Part shown: one piece after another, positions 1 to 6,087 of the stretch | Layout: every line of letters begins with the position of its first letter | Numbering within the stretch: position 1 is the first letter of the stretch | Source: Clostridia bacterium | GTDB taxonomy: Bacteria; Bacillota; Clostridia; Christensenellales; Aristaeellaceae | Length of the DNA stretch: 6,704 bases | Assembly: GCA_900769875.1 (NCBI GenBank) | Contig: CAAGII010000140.1 | Coordinates: forward strand, 1 to 6,704 | Direction: 5' to 3' | Position numbers and translations under genes: made by a program | The notes under the pieces: generated by a model | What the model saw: the letters and a program-made list of their open reading frames with translations, nothing else | Told to the model about the DNA's origin: nothing | The model's database searches: none

Positions 1-1
1 A

Positions 2-247
2 CTGGATGTGACTCCTGCCGAAAGCCAGACGGCTGCGACCTATGACGACATCAAAGCGTATGTCAGGGAACACAGCGGTCTGACGGTTTCGACACTGTAC
101 ATCGCGCAGGTGAAGCGGAAATACGGCATCATAGAGCACGAGTGCTACAACAAGGCGAAATCCGACGATGCGAAGCAGCCGCAATGCCCGGCGGACAAGG
201 AGCGGGCGATTGCGGAGGCGCTGCGGTTCTATGGCATGATCGCTTGA
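2..247 (+). CDS. C-terminal end of a RumA/RlmD-annotated protein (5' end outside window)
   Basis: The frame is open from the left edge and stops at TGA 245-247, giving the last 81 residues of a longer protein or a small free-standing one. The visible part reads ATYDDIKAYVREHSGLTVS, then LYIAQVKRKYGIIEHECYN, a QPQCPADKE segment and the end ALRFYGMIA. I recognise this pattern from memory: it is the tail found in many clostridial proteins annotated as 23S rRNA (uracil-5-)-methyltransferase RumA/RlmD, often on mobile elements. It is a small helical module with a Lys/Arg-rich middle that could bind nucleic acid (inference). No SAM-binding motif or catalytic cysteine of a TrmA-family methyltransferase is visible, because that part would lie upstream. 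A GTG at 8-10 could start a 79-residue version, but no ribosome binding site can be seen since the window begins there. Sure of the coding frame; moderately sure of the family name; unsure of any enzymatic role. Confidence 0.72.
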   Translation: MDVTPAESQTAATYDDIKAYVREHSGLTVSTLYIAQVKRKYGIIEHECYNKAKSDDAKQPQCPADKERAIAEALRFYGMIA

Positions 248-278
248 TGAATAATGCAAGCATCAGGAGGAACGCCCC

Positions 279-544
279 ATGGAACGAAACACGATGAACA
301 CCCTTCATGGAAATAACCCGACGGACCTTGAAACATCGAAGAGAAATATCTCACCGGACGCGGGCAAGCCGAGATAGGCATATTTGAAACAACGCTGAAC
401 CGGATGTTGCGCCCCAACTCATCCGTTTGGAGAGCGAATCAGCCCTCCGGCAAAATCGTGCATATAGGTCCTGACAGGGAATGGCGCTACGAGGAGAGAA
501 CCCGCGGTCGCCTGCCCGCATTTTCATCCAGGACAATTGATTGA
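279..544 (+). pseudogene. Candidate frameshifted small gene downstream of the RumA-type tail
   Basis: A near-ideal ribosome binding site AGGAGG (265-270) sits 8 nt before ATG 279-281, 31 nt after the preceding stop, so translation should start here. As written, the frame gives only 32 residues (MERNTMNTLHGNNPTDLETS...) and stops at TAG 375-377. Another frame is open without interruption from 332 to TGA 542-544 and reads NIEEKYLTGRGQAEIGIFET, later SGKIVHIGPDREWRYEE. Adding one A to the A-run at 331-333 joins the two into a product of about 88 residues (...PTDLENIEEKYLTGRG...). This suggests a one-base loss, either a real mutation or a sequencing error. I do not recognise the product. The alternative is a genuine 32-residue peptide followed by non-coding DNA. 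The position suggests an operon with the upstream gene. The 3' end overlaps the promoter of the surface-protein gene. Confidence 0.38.
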
Positions 545-565
545 CAGATTATTTCATGATATAAT
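537..565 (+). promoter_or_regulatory. Housekeeping-type promoter of the LPQTG surface-protein gene
   Basis: A perfect -10 box TATAAT lies at 560-565. With a 17-nt spacer the -35 box is TTGATT (537-542), four of six matches. A perfect TTGACA occurs at 541-546, but only 13 nt upstream of the -10, which is too short for a normal SigA promoter. Initiation is expected near 571-573, giving a leader of roughly 37 nt before ATG 609. Its position excludes the upstream in-frame TTG (537) and ATG (564) as starts, because they would not be on the transcript. Confidence 0.72.
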
Positions 566-594
566 GCCCTTGGTTATCCTTACCAGAGTTTCGC

Positions 595-600
595 GGAGGT
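595..600 (+). promoter_or_regulatory. Ribosome binding site that fixes the start at 609
   Basis: GGAGGT is separated by 8 nt from ATG 609-611. Among the in-frame candidates 537 (TTG), 564 (ATG) and 609 (ATG), this is the only one with a good Shine-Dalgarno sequence, and it begins directly at a signal peptide. Confidence 0.85.
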
Positions 601-608
601 GCGTTTTC

Positions 609-3600
609 ATGCGTCAGTTTCGTCATCCCAAGGCAATCGCCTTTGTGCTATGTGTGTGCTTGCTGATGGGCCTTGTGCCCGGCAGCCGGTTTACGGCGAC
701 GGCCCGGGCTGCAGAGCCGATCGTCACTGTCGAAAAGACGATCTCCGGCTTCGGCACGAGCGCGCTCAGCAACCCCGAGCAGGCGGATGGCAAACACTTC
801 TGGCGGGGCGACTATGTCTATTTCGGCACCAGCGCGGGGAAGCCCATCCGCTTCCGCGTGCTCGCCACGAGCACGTCCGATTTCGGCGGAACCACGATGC
901 TGCTGGAGAGCGAGGACGTGCTGGCCTTTGGCAAGCCATTCAGCAGCAACGGTGCTGCAAGCGGGAACGTTTGGCAGAACAGCGACCTGAGAACCTACCT
1001 GAACGGCACCTTCCTGCAGGAGAGCTTTACCTCCGGCGAGCAGGGCGTCATTGCCAGCAGCATCAAGGCCGCCATGACCGGTTCGGACGACAGAACCGGC
1101 ATGACCAAATACTATGAATTTGCGCCGCTTTCAAGCGACAAGGTCTTTGTGCTGGACGTCGCGGAGATTGCCAACACACAGTATGGCTACATGGCGGGGA
1201 TGGGCGACAAGAACGGAGAGTTTTATCCCCGCCAAAGGCCAAACCTTTCAAGATACTGGCTGCGCTCCGCGAACAACAACGGGGTTACCAACACGGTGAT
1301 TGCCGAGTATCAAACGCGAGCCCTGTCATCACAATACCCTTACCTGGGGGGTACGGGCGCCTGCCCCGTGCTGAACATCCATCCTGCCAGCATCCTGTTC
1401 CTCTCCCGCGTGGAGGAGGCGGGCTACTATTCGCATGCGGCCTACAAGCTGACCCTGAAGGACAGCGGCAAGAGCATCTCCGTACCCTCCGGGCAGGCCG
1501 TCACCTACACCCCGGACGGCGTGGTGACGGTTCCCTACACGTATAGCGACAACGCCGCAGATGCCGCGCAGAAGGTCAACCGCATTTCCGTGCTGATCAC
1601 GCAGCAGGCGCTGACGGGCAGCAACAACCCGACCGTGCTCTACTACGGCGCACTGGCAGACATCAGGGATGAGCAGGGGAACACCTCCACCGCCGCCTCC
1701 GCGAAGACGGGAAGCGGCACTTTCACCCTGCCCGCAAACCTGATGAGCAAGACGCTGGGTACGGATTACCACCTGTACATCCTCCCCGAGCATGTCAATG
1801 CGACGACAAGGCAGAATCGGCCGTACTTGCATGAAAAGCTCCCCGGTGGAGACGCAGGCACGAAGGAAATGGTCGTCTCCTGCGCGACGGACTATGCCGG
1901 CAGCCCGGTGAAAATCACGGCCATGCGTCCTGCGCATACGCACAGCTTTACATATGCGCAATCCGGCAGCGAAATCCGCGCCTGGTGCGCCAATACACAG
2001 CAGGCGGAGGCGTGCAGCTATCAGCAGAGCGCCTCTGCGCTCAGGCTGGTGCTGACGGCCAGGAATATGACCTACAGCGGCAGCGTATACAACTGCGCGA
2101 CATACACGAACAACATATCCGCTGTAACGGGCGCGCAGCCGGGCGTCTTGACCTATCAGGGCACTCGCTCCACCATCTTTGGGCCGTCCACCTCGGGGCC
2201 GACGGAGGCGGGCACCTATCAGGCCAGCGTCACGCTCGGCGGGAAGACGGCGGTTGCCAGCTTTACGATCGAGAAGGCTGCGTCCACCTGCACGCCGCCT
2301 GCGGGTCTGCAGCCGGTGTATACAGGCAGCGCGCTAGCGCTGGTTTCTGCCGGCAGCGCGACCGGCGGCCGGATGGAGTACAGCCTGGACGGGAAGACCT
2401 GGTCGCAGGGCATCCCCACGGCCATCGAGCCCGGCGACTACACCGTGTATTACCAGGTCGTCGGCGACAGCAACCACACCGACCTGGCCGCTGCGAGCGT
2501 GACGGCGAAGATCAAGAAGATGACGCAGACCGGCATCAGCGCCTCGGACACGAAGGTCGACTATGACAGCCAGCCGCACGGCATCACCGTGAGCATGGCG
2601 GACAGCACCGGCGTCACGGTGTGGTACGGCGCTTCCGCCGATGCCTGCGATCAAACCAGCCTGACATATGTGAACGCGGGCGTCTACACCATTTATTACA
2701 AGGCCGTCAAGGCGAACGCCGAGGATTACACGGGCTCGGCTACGCTGACGATTCGTCCCGTCGCGCTCACCGTCAAGGCAGACGACAGGCAAAAGGTCTA
2801 CGGCGAGAGCGACCCTGCCGCCTTTGGCTGGTCGATCACCTCGGGCAAGCTGGTCGGGGAGGAGCAGCTCACCGGCATTTCCTGCACCCGCGCATCGGGC
2901 GAAACCGTCCGGGGCGACGGCTATGCCATCACGCCGTCCCAGCAGGCGGGCGTCAATCCGAATTACAGCATCACCTTCCAGTCGGGCACGTTCACCATCC
3001 AGCCCAGAACCATCGGGATTGCATGGGGCAGCACCGTGCTGACCTATACAGGTGATCTGCAGGCGCCGCAGGCCACAGCCACGGGGGTGATGAGCGGCGA
3101 CACCATCGCTCTGACGGTGGACGGCGCGCAGCGCGATGCCGGCGAGGGCTGCACGGCCACTGTGACCGGCATCACCGGCGAGCGCGCGGGCTGCTATGCC
3201 CTGCCCAAGAGCGGCCTGACCACGATCTTCTCGATTCAGAAGGCGGATCGGAACGCGCCAACCGGAATTCAGCCCGTCGATGAGACGATTGCCGGCAGGC
3301 ACGACGGAAAGCTCACCGGCGTCGCCGCCGGGATGGAGTACCGCAGGGCAGATGAAGGCGTCTATACGGCCATCACCGGCACACAGGTCACAGGGCTTGC
3401 GCCGGGGCAGTACGTCGTCCGCTATGCGGCGGATGGGAATCACCATGCCTCCGGCGACTGCCCGGCTGTGGAAATCCAGAAGGGACGCCAGCTGACGGTA
3501 TCGCTGCCGCAGACGATGACGGGCTATACGCTGACGGCAGACCCCGTGCTGCTGGACTGGCACGGCCAGACGACGCTGACCTTTGCCCTGCAGGACGGCT

Positions 3601-5087
3601 ACTCCGCGACCGGCAGCTTCTCCATCACCGACAAAAACGGCGCTGAGGTCACCCCGACGGACGGAAAATATGTGGTGTCCAATGCCGAGGAGGACGTGGT
3701 GATCGTCGTAAATGGCGTTGCCGATACCGCCGCACCGGCGGTGGAAATCCGCGTCCAGGAGAACCGGTGGAGCAGCTTCCTGAGCGCCATCACGTTCAAT
3801 CTCTTCTTCCGGCAGACGCAGACGGTCACCATCACCGTCCCCGATGCGGACAAGGGCAGCGGGCTGCAGTCCCTGCACTACCACGTCGCCGATCACGCGC
3901 TGTCGCTCTCCGAGGTACAGGCGCTGGCCGCGGCGGACTGGACGCCCTACACCGCGCCGTTTGTGATGGAAAAGGAGCGCGCCTATGTGGTCTATGCCAG
4001 AGCGGTGGATCGGGCGGGCAATACCGCGTACGTCAGCTCCGACGGCATGATCATCGACAAGACGCTGCCCGATATCGCCAATCTGAAGGACGGGGCGAAG
4101 TACTACGGCGAGGTGACCTTCACCGCCGGGGATTCCTATCTCAAGCGCGTGGAAATCGACGGCACAGAGGCCACGCCGGACATAAACGGCCTGTATCACA
4201 TCCTCCCAGACAACCAGCAGCACACCGTCGCCGCGGAGGATGAGGCCGGGAACCGGACGCAGATTGCCATCTGGGTGTATCGGATCTACACCGTCAAGTA
4301 TATCGTGGATGGGGTGACCGTTTCCACCCAGCAGATCGGCTACGGCCAGAATGCCACCCCGCCGTCCATTCCCCCGAAGGATGGCTTCGACGAGACGCCG
4401 CCAAAGTGGAATCACGACGGCACAAACATCACAGCCGATACGACCATCACGGCGATTTACACCCAGAACGAGCCGGGAGAAATCTCAGATACCACGGAGA
4501 AGTCCCAAAACTTTGGTCAGGCTGTGCTGGATGACGATGTGCAGACGCTGAAGGAAACCGTTCCGTTTTCTCCGGAAGAACAGGTGCTCATGGAGCTGGG
4601 CAAGGACATCAGCATTTGGATTGAGGTGGAGGACATCTCCAGTACGATATCCGAGGAAGATCGGGCGCGGGTGGAATCCATTCTGAAGGACGGCTGTGTC
4701 GGGCTCTATCTGGACGTCAGCATGTTCAAGCAGGTCGCTGGGCAAGACTGTGTTGCGCTTACAACGCTGAACGCTCCCGTGACGATTACCCTTACGCTTC
4801 CCGAGCATCTCATGAATACTCGCGGAGATGTCATTCGTTCCTTCCAGATTGTCCGTGTGCATGACGGGAAAACAGATATCCTTGAAACCGTACAGCAGGG
4901 AAACACGTTGTCCTTTCAGACAGACCGCTTTTCCACATATGCGCTGATCTATCATGACAGCATAGTGAACCTCCCGCAGACCGGCGACGACAGCACACCG
5001 GAGCTATGGTTCGCTTTGTTGGCAATCAGCAGCGCACTGCTTCTTTTGCTGTTCTCCAAGAAGAGCCACCGAACGCAGAAGAACTGA
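609..5087 (+). CDS. LPXTG-anchored multidomain cell-surface protein (DUF6273, MBG/Ig-like modules)
   Basis: Encodes 1,492 residues, predicted to be exported and linked to peptidoglycan by sortase. Residues 1-35 are a signal peptide: basic start MRQFRHPK, hydrophobic core AIAFVLCVCLLMG, cleavage near TARA/A. About 62-265 match DUF6273 (KHFWRGDYVYFG... to PVLNIHPASILF). A linker domain follows to about 440, then an HSFTY...C segment (443-477). About 478-1040 are seven tandem modules of 79-83 residues with recurring ends such as GDYTVYYQVVGD and GVYTIYYKAV. The fourth (718-800) is a clear MBG-type domain (KVYGESDPAAF, NPNYSITFQSGTFTIQ). Ig-like modules follow (1040-1225, DRAGNTAYV, EDEAGNRTQ), then an InlB-like repeat (1227-1288, YTVKYIVDGVTV), a C-terminal stalk domain (1289-1452), LPQTG at 1455-1459, a membrane helix (1465-1482) and tail KKSHRTQKN. 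It is monocistronic, with its own promoter and terminator. Likely an adhesin or wall scaffold, but the ligand is unknown. No catalytic motif is visible, and no sortase lies in the window. Confidence 0.93.
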   Translation: MRQFRHPKAIAFVLCVCLLMGLVPGSRFTATARAAEPIVTVEKTISGFGTSALSNPEQADGKHFWRGDYVYFGTSAGKPIRFRVLATSTSDFGGTTMLLESEDVLAFGKPFSSNGAASGNVWQNSDLRTYLNGTFLQESFTSGEQGVIASSIKAAMTGSDDRTGMTKYYEFAPLSSDKVFVLDVAEIANTQYGYMAGMGDKNGEFYPRQRPNLSRYWLRSANNNGVTNTVIAEYQTRALSSQYPYLGGTGACPVLNIHPASILFLSRVEEAGYYSHAAYKLTLKDSGKSISVPSGQAVTYTPDGVVTVPYTYSDNAADAAQKVNRISVLITQQALTGSNNPTVLYYGALADIRDEQGNTSTAASAKTGSGTFTLPANLMSKTLGTDYHLYILPEHVNATTRQNRPYLHEKLPGGDAGTKEMVVSCATDYAGSPVKITAMRPAHTHSFTYAQSGSEIRAWCANTQQAEACSYQQSASALRLVLTARNMTYSGSVYNCATYTNNISAVTGAQPGVLTYQGTRSTIFGPSTSGPTEAGTYQASVTLGGKTAVASFTIEKAASTCTPPAGLQPVYTGSALALVSAGSATGGRMEYSLDGKTWSQGIPTAIEPGDYTVYYQVVGDSNHTDLAAASVTAKIKKMTQTGISASDTKVDYDSQPHGITVSMADSTGVTVWYGASADACDQTSLTYVNAGVYTIYYKAVKANAEDYTGSATLTIRPVALTVKADDRQKVYGESDPAAFGWSITSGKLVGEEQLTGISCTRASGETVRGDGYAITPSQQAGVNPNYSITFQSGTFTIQPRTIGIAWGSTVLTYTGDLQAPQATATGVMSGDTIALTVDGAQRDAGEGCTATVTGITGERAGCYALPKSGLTTIFSIQKADRNAPTGIQPVDETIAGRHDGKLTGVAAGMEYRRADEGVYTAITGTQVTGLAPGQYVVRYAADGNHHASGDCPAVEIQKGRQLTVSLPQTMTGYTLTADPVLLDWHGQTTLTFALQDGYSATGSFSITDKNGAEVTPTDGKYVVSNAEEDVVIVVNGVADTAAPAVEIRVQENRWSSFLSAITFNLFFRQTQTVTITVPDADKGSGLQSLHYHVADHALSLSEVQALAAADWTPYTAPFVMEKERAYVVYARAVDRAGNTAYVSSDGMIIDKTLPDIANLKDGAKYYGEVTFTAGDSYLKRVEIDGTEATPDINGLYHILPDNQQHTVAAEDEAGNRTQIAIWVYRIYTVKYIVDGVTVSTQQIGYGQNATPPSIPPKDGFDETPPKWNHDGTNITADTTITAIYTQNEPGEISDTTEKSQNFGQAVLDDDVQTLKETVPFSPEEQVLMELGKDISIWIEVEDISSTISEEDRARVESILKDGCVGLYLDVSMFKQVAGQDCVALTTLNAPVTITLTLPEHLMNTRGDVIRSFQIVRVHDGKTDILETVQQGNTLSFQTDRFSTYALIYHDSIVNLPQTGDDSTPELWFALLAISSALLLLLFSKKSHRTQKN

Positions 5088-5097
5088 TTTCTGACAT

Positions 5098-5127
5098 ACC
5101 CCCGGGGCTTGCCCGGGGGTTTCTTCT
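5098..5127 (+). terminator. Intrinsic terminator of the surface-protein gene
   Basis: A perfect 9-bp GC-rich stem (ACCCCCGGG 5098-5106 with CCCGGGGGT 5112-5120) with loop GCTTG is followed by the T-rich tract TTTCTTCT. It begins 11 nt after the TGA stop, the usual place for Rho-independent termination. Confidence 0.9.
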
Positions 5128-5412
5128 ATGCCATCAGACAACTGGACACAGCGAAACAGAAATCCGCCCGCTATGTGTGTAGAGACAATATCATTCTGTC
5201 TCAAGCATATCTATGCCGTTCTATTCAGAAAAGCAATTTGGCCTTGATGAGGCATCGGTCAGCTACGACAGTCAATGCTCTTTGGTGCTCATGAGCACCG
5301 CGTTCCTGAATCATTACCAGCATCGTGCCACACCTGCGACACCAAAGCGCATCATCCCCTCAGAGCATGGAGCCACACCGGGTGTGCAGAGGGCAGCGCC
5401 CCTACCCGAAGT
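5128..5412. other. Non-coding stretch after the terminator, with small palindromes
   Basis: No reading frame here has a ribosome binding site or a recognisable product. Visible structure: GAGACA 5182-5187 with TGTCTC 5197-5202 (9-nt loop), GCATA/TATGC at 5205-5216, a perfect 16-bp palindrome at 5284-5299 (listed separately), CACAC/GTGTG around 5374-5386, and GGGC/GCCC at 5391-5401. TTTGGTG 5281-5287 can also pair with CACCAAA 5340-5346. I could not find a convincing promoter, although any + strand RNA made from the structured block downstream would probably start in this stretch. Confidence 0.55.
5284..5299. repeat. Perfect 16-bp palindrome
   Basis: GGTGCTCATGAGCACC is self-complementary over its whole length with no spacer. 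This suits a dimeric DNA-binding protein better than an RNA hairpin, which would lack a loop. No promoter is evident next to it, so its role is unknown. Confidence 0.7.
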
Positions 5413-5432
5413 CCAGAGGCGGAGCGCTCTGG
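5413..5432. repeat. Hairpin with one bulge and triloop
   Basis: CCAGAG (5413-5418), bulged G 5419, and CG (5420-5421) pair with CG (5425-5426) and CTCTGG (5427-5432) around loop GAG: 8 bp with a single bulge. It abuts the long hairpin starting at 5435. Confidence 0.65.
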
Positions 5433-5434
5433 CC

Positions 5435-5511
5435 CACGGCACTTTGCTGGATTCCGCAGGAAGACAGAAAGTGTCATAGTGGGTAATGACACTTTCGCAG
5501 AAAGTGCCGTG
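5435..5511. repeat. Nested inverted repeat forming a long bulged hairpin
   Basis: The outer arms CACGGCACTTT (5435-5445) and AAAGTGCCGTG (5501-5511) pair perfectly over 11 bp. CTG 5447-5449 with CAG 5498-5500 extends the stem past a single bulged G (5446). The inner arms GAAAGTGTCAT (5467-5477) and ATGACACTTTC (5486-5496) pair perfectly over 11 bp around the 8-nt loop AGTGGGTA. The result is one 25-bp hairpin with a 17-nt bulge (5450-5466) on the left side only. The motif AAAGTG/CACTTT occurs four times, two in each orientation. Confidence 0.8.
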
Positions 5512-5549
5512 CCCTGTTGCTCCGTGTCTAAACGTATCTCCGATACCAC

Positions 5550-5667
5550 CCGCCAGAGAACACGATCCCCCGGCAGGCAGTGACGGCCTGAATCGCCCCC
5601 GTCGCAGTCCCGGACGGGAAGCAACCGTCGCGTCGCTCCGGCCTCCCGTCGTTCCTCTTCTCTGGGG
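5550..5667. repeat. Closing stem of a ~118-nt folded domain
   Basis: CCAGAGAA (5553-5560) pairs perfectly with TTCTCTGG (5658-5665). Two more C-G pairs (5550-5551 with 5666-5667) extend it past a bulged G at 5552. Inside, ACGA 5562-5565 can pair with TCGT 5649-5652, CAGGC/GCCTG forms a hairpin at 5574-5590, and GACGGGA 5613-5619 can pair with TCCCGTC 5644-5650, in competition with GACGG/CCGTC at 5613-5629. The inner fold is therefore ambiguous, while the closing stem is clear. Confidence 0.6.
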
Positions 5668-5670
5668 TTT

Positions 5671-5693
5671 CCAAAGGGGCCGCAGCCCCTTGG
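5671..5693. repeat. GC-rich hairpin with CGCA loop
   Basis: AAGGGGC (5674-5680) pairs with GCCCCTT (5685-5691) around the tetraloop CGCA. CC 5671-5672 with GG 5692-5693 continues the stem past a bulged A at 5673. It is not followed by a T-run, so it is not an intrinsic terminator. Confidence 0.7.
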
Positions 5694-5724
5694 CACACTG
5701 ACCTTGCCCGCAAGGTCTAGTGTG
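5694..5724. repeat. 13-bp hairpin with CCCG loop
   Basis: CACACT GACCTTG (5694-5706) pairs with CAAGGTC (5711-5717) and AGTGTG (5719-5724) around the tetraloop CCCG, with a single bulged T at 5718. The helix starts at the base after the preceding hairpin ends. The following sequence TTATACC is too poor in T for a terminator. Confidence 0.8.
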
Positions 5725-5725
5725 T

Positions 5726-5801
5726 TATACCTTCGCGCAAGGGACAGGCGCACCTGTCCGGCAGCTCTGCGCTTCTCCCTCCTGCCCGGCGCGAAGGGAT
5801 A
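5726..5801. repeat. Three-way-junction fold
   Basis: P1: CCTTCGCGC (5730-5738) pairs with GCGCGAAGG (5789-5797), and TAT/ATA (5726-5728 with 5799-5801) extends it past one A-G mismatch. P2: GGACAGG (5742-5748) pairs with CCTGTCC (5753-5759) around loop CGCA. P3: GGCAG (5760-5764) pairs with CTGCC (5782-5786). P2 and P3 directly abut, leaving short joining strands of 3 and 2 nt to P1, a layout typical of folded RNA. Confidence 0.68.
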
Positions 5802-5905
5802 CCATGCCCCGCTCCCACCGCCATTACCCGAACACCCCATCCGTTGCTCTCGGATTCTCACGTTGCGTTTCCGTTCTCTGTTTCCAACCAATTCCATAGC
5901 GTTTG

Positions 5906-5959
5906 GCATTTGCAGTCCTTTGGAAGCCATTTCCGAATGACTGCAGATGCTTTTTCTTT
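5906..5959 (+). terminator. Orphan intrinsic terminator in the gene-free region
   Basis: GCATTTGCAGTC (5906-5917) pairs with GACTGCAGATGC (5939-5950), 12 bp including one G-U pair. After one C/T mismatch, TTTGGAA (5919-5925) pairs with TTCCGAA (5931-5937), including a second T-G pair, around loop GCCAT. The tract TTTTTCTTT (5951-5959) follows immediately. Stem plus T-tract point to + strand termination. No protein gene lies upstream back to the terminator at 5098-5127, so it should end a non-coding transcript. Confidence 0.7.
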
Positions 5960-6087
5960 GCCTTTCGGGCCGCACGATGTGTACCGGCACTCCCTGCGCA
6001 ATAAGAAAATTTCGAAAAAACGCAGAAAATCTGAAAACAGGATTCCAAAGTCCCTTTTCCCACACATGTCAATAGTAGAGGAAGAAT
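5960..6087. other. Gene-free, locally A-rich region upstream of the DUF3987 gene
   Basis: The stretch around 6001-6045 is conspicuously A-rich (AAGAAAATTTCGAAAAAACG) against the GC-rich surroundings. The promoter of the downstream gene should lie between the terminator at 5959 and about 6140, but I see no convincing -35/-10 pair. On the minus strand a weak 4-bp stem (6023-6033) followed by a T-run could resemble a terminator, but it is too weak to call. Confidence 0.45.

Larger units (their letters stand above)
5413..5959 (+). ncRNA. Candidate large structured non-coding RNA ending in an intrinsic terminator
   Basis: About 390 bases (5413-5801) form a nearly gap-free chain of stems: 5413-5432, 5435-5511, 5534-5546, 5550-5667 (closing stem), 5671-5693, 5694-5724 and a three-way junction at 5726-5801. 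After a looser pyrimidine-rich part (one 5-bp stem, ATCCG/CGGAT at 5839-5855) comes a strong terminator at 5906-5959. That terminator lies about 800 nt beyond the terminator of the preceding gene, with no protein gene between them, so it implies a separate + strand transcript. Two G-U pairs in its stem also favour the + strand. The 5' end is not defined and no clear promoter was found. I cannot assign it to a known RNA class. The main alternative is a repeated intergenic element of the kind seen in clostridial genomes, active as DNA or inert. All pairings were found by eye, without folding energies or covariation. Confidence 0.42.

Noticed and set aside
242..261. Terminator after the RumA-type tail (GCTTG/CAAGC)
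   Set aside because: Only 5 bp with a 10-nt loop and no T-run; the downstream AGGAGG/ATG suggests continued translation of an operon.
541..565. Perfect TTGACA (541-546) as the -35 box
   Set aside because: The spacer to TATAAT is only 13 nt. TTGATT at 537-542 gives the standard 17 nt, so it is preferred despite fewer matches.
537..608. Longer version of the surface protein starting at TTG 537 or ATG 564
   Set aside because: Both lie within the promoter (the -10 box is 560-565), have no ribosome binding site, and would put 15-24 residues before a normal signal peptide. ATG 609 has GGAGGT at 8 nt.
599..1117. Overlapping + strand frame of 172 codons, and similar frames at 1985-2566 and 3767-4243
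   Set aside because: Out-of-frame shadows of the surface-protein gene, which has a clear signal peptide, domains and anchor in its own frame.
1329..1961. Open frame of 210 codons on the minus strand
   Set aside because: Antisense shadow of the same gene, with Arg-rich low-information sequence and no family resemblance.
2334..4415. Open frame of 693 codons on the minus strand
   Set aside because: It lies wholly inside the surface-protein gene, is rich in Arg/Gly/His/Val as expected for an antisense shadow of GC-rich coding DNA, and has no recognisable domain.
5435..5511. Integron attC-like recombination site
   Set aside because: The bulged hairpin shape is similar, but the expected RYYYAAC/GTTRRRY core sites are absent at the ends and there is no cassette or integrase context.
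5284..5801. CRISPR array
   Set aside because: The repeats are different inverted pairs, not one direct repeat separated by uniform spacers.
5352..6065. Minus-strand frame of 237 codons across the gene-free region
   Set aside because: No ribosome binding site before its ATG (upstream reads TCCTCTACTATTGAC), Arg/Gly-rich composition, no domain, and it runs through all the hairpins and the terminator. It is probably a by-product of GC-rich structured DNA, although a homology search would settle it.
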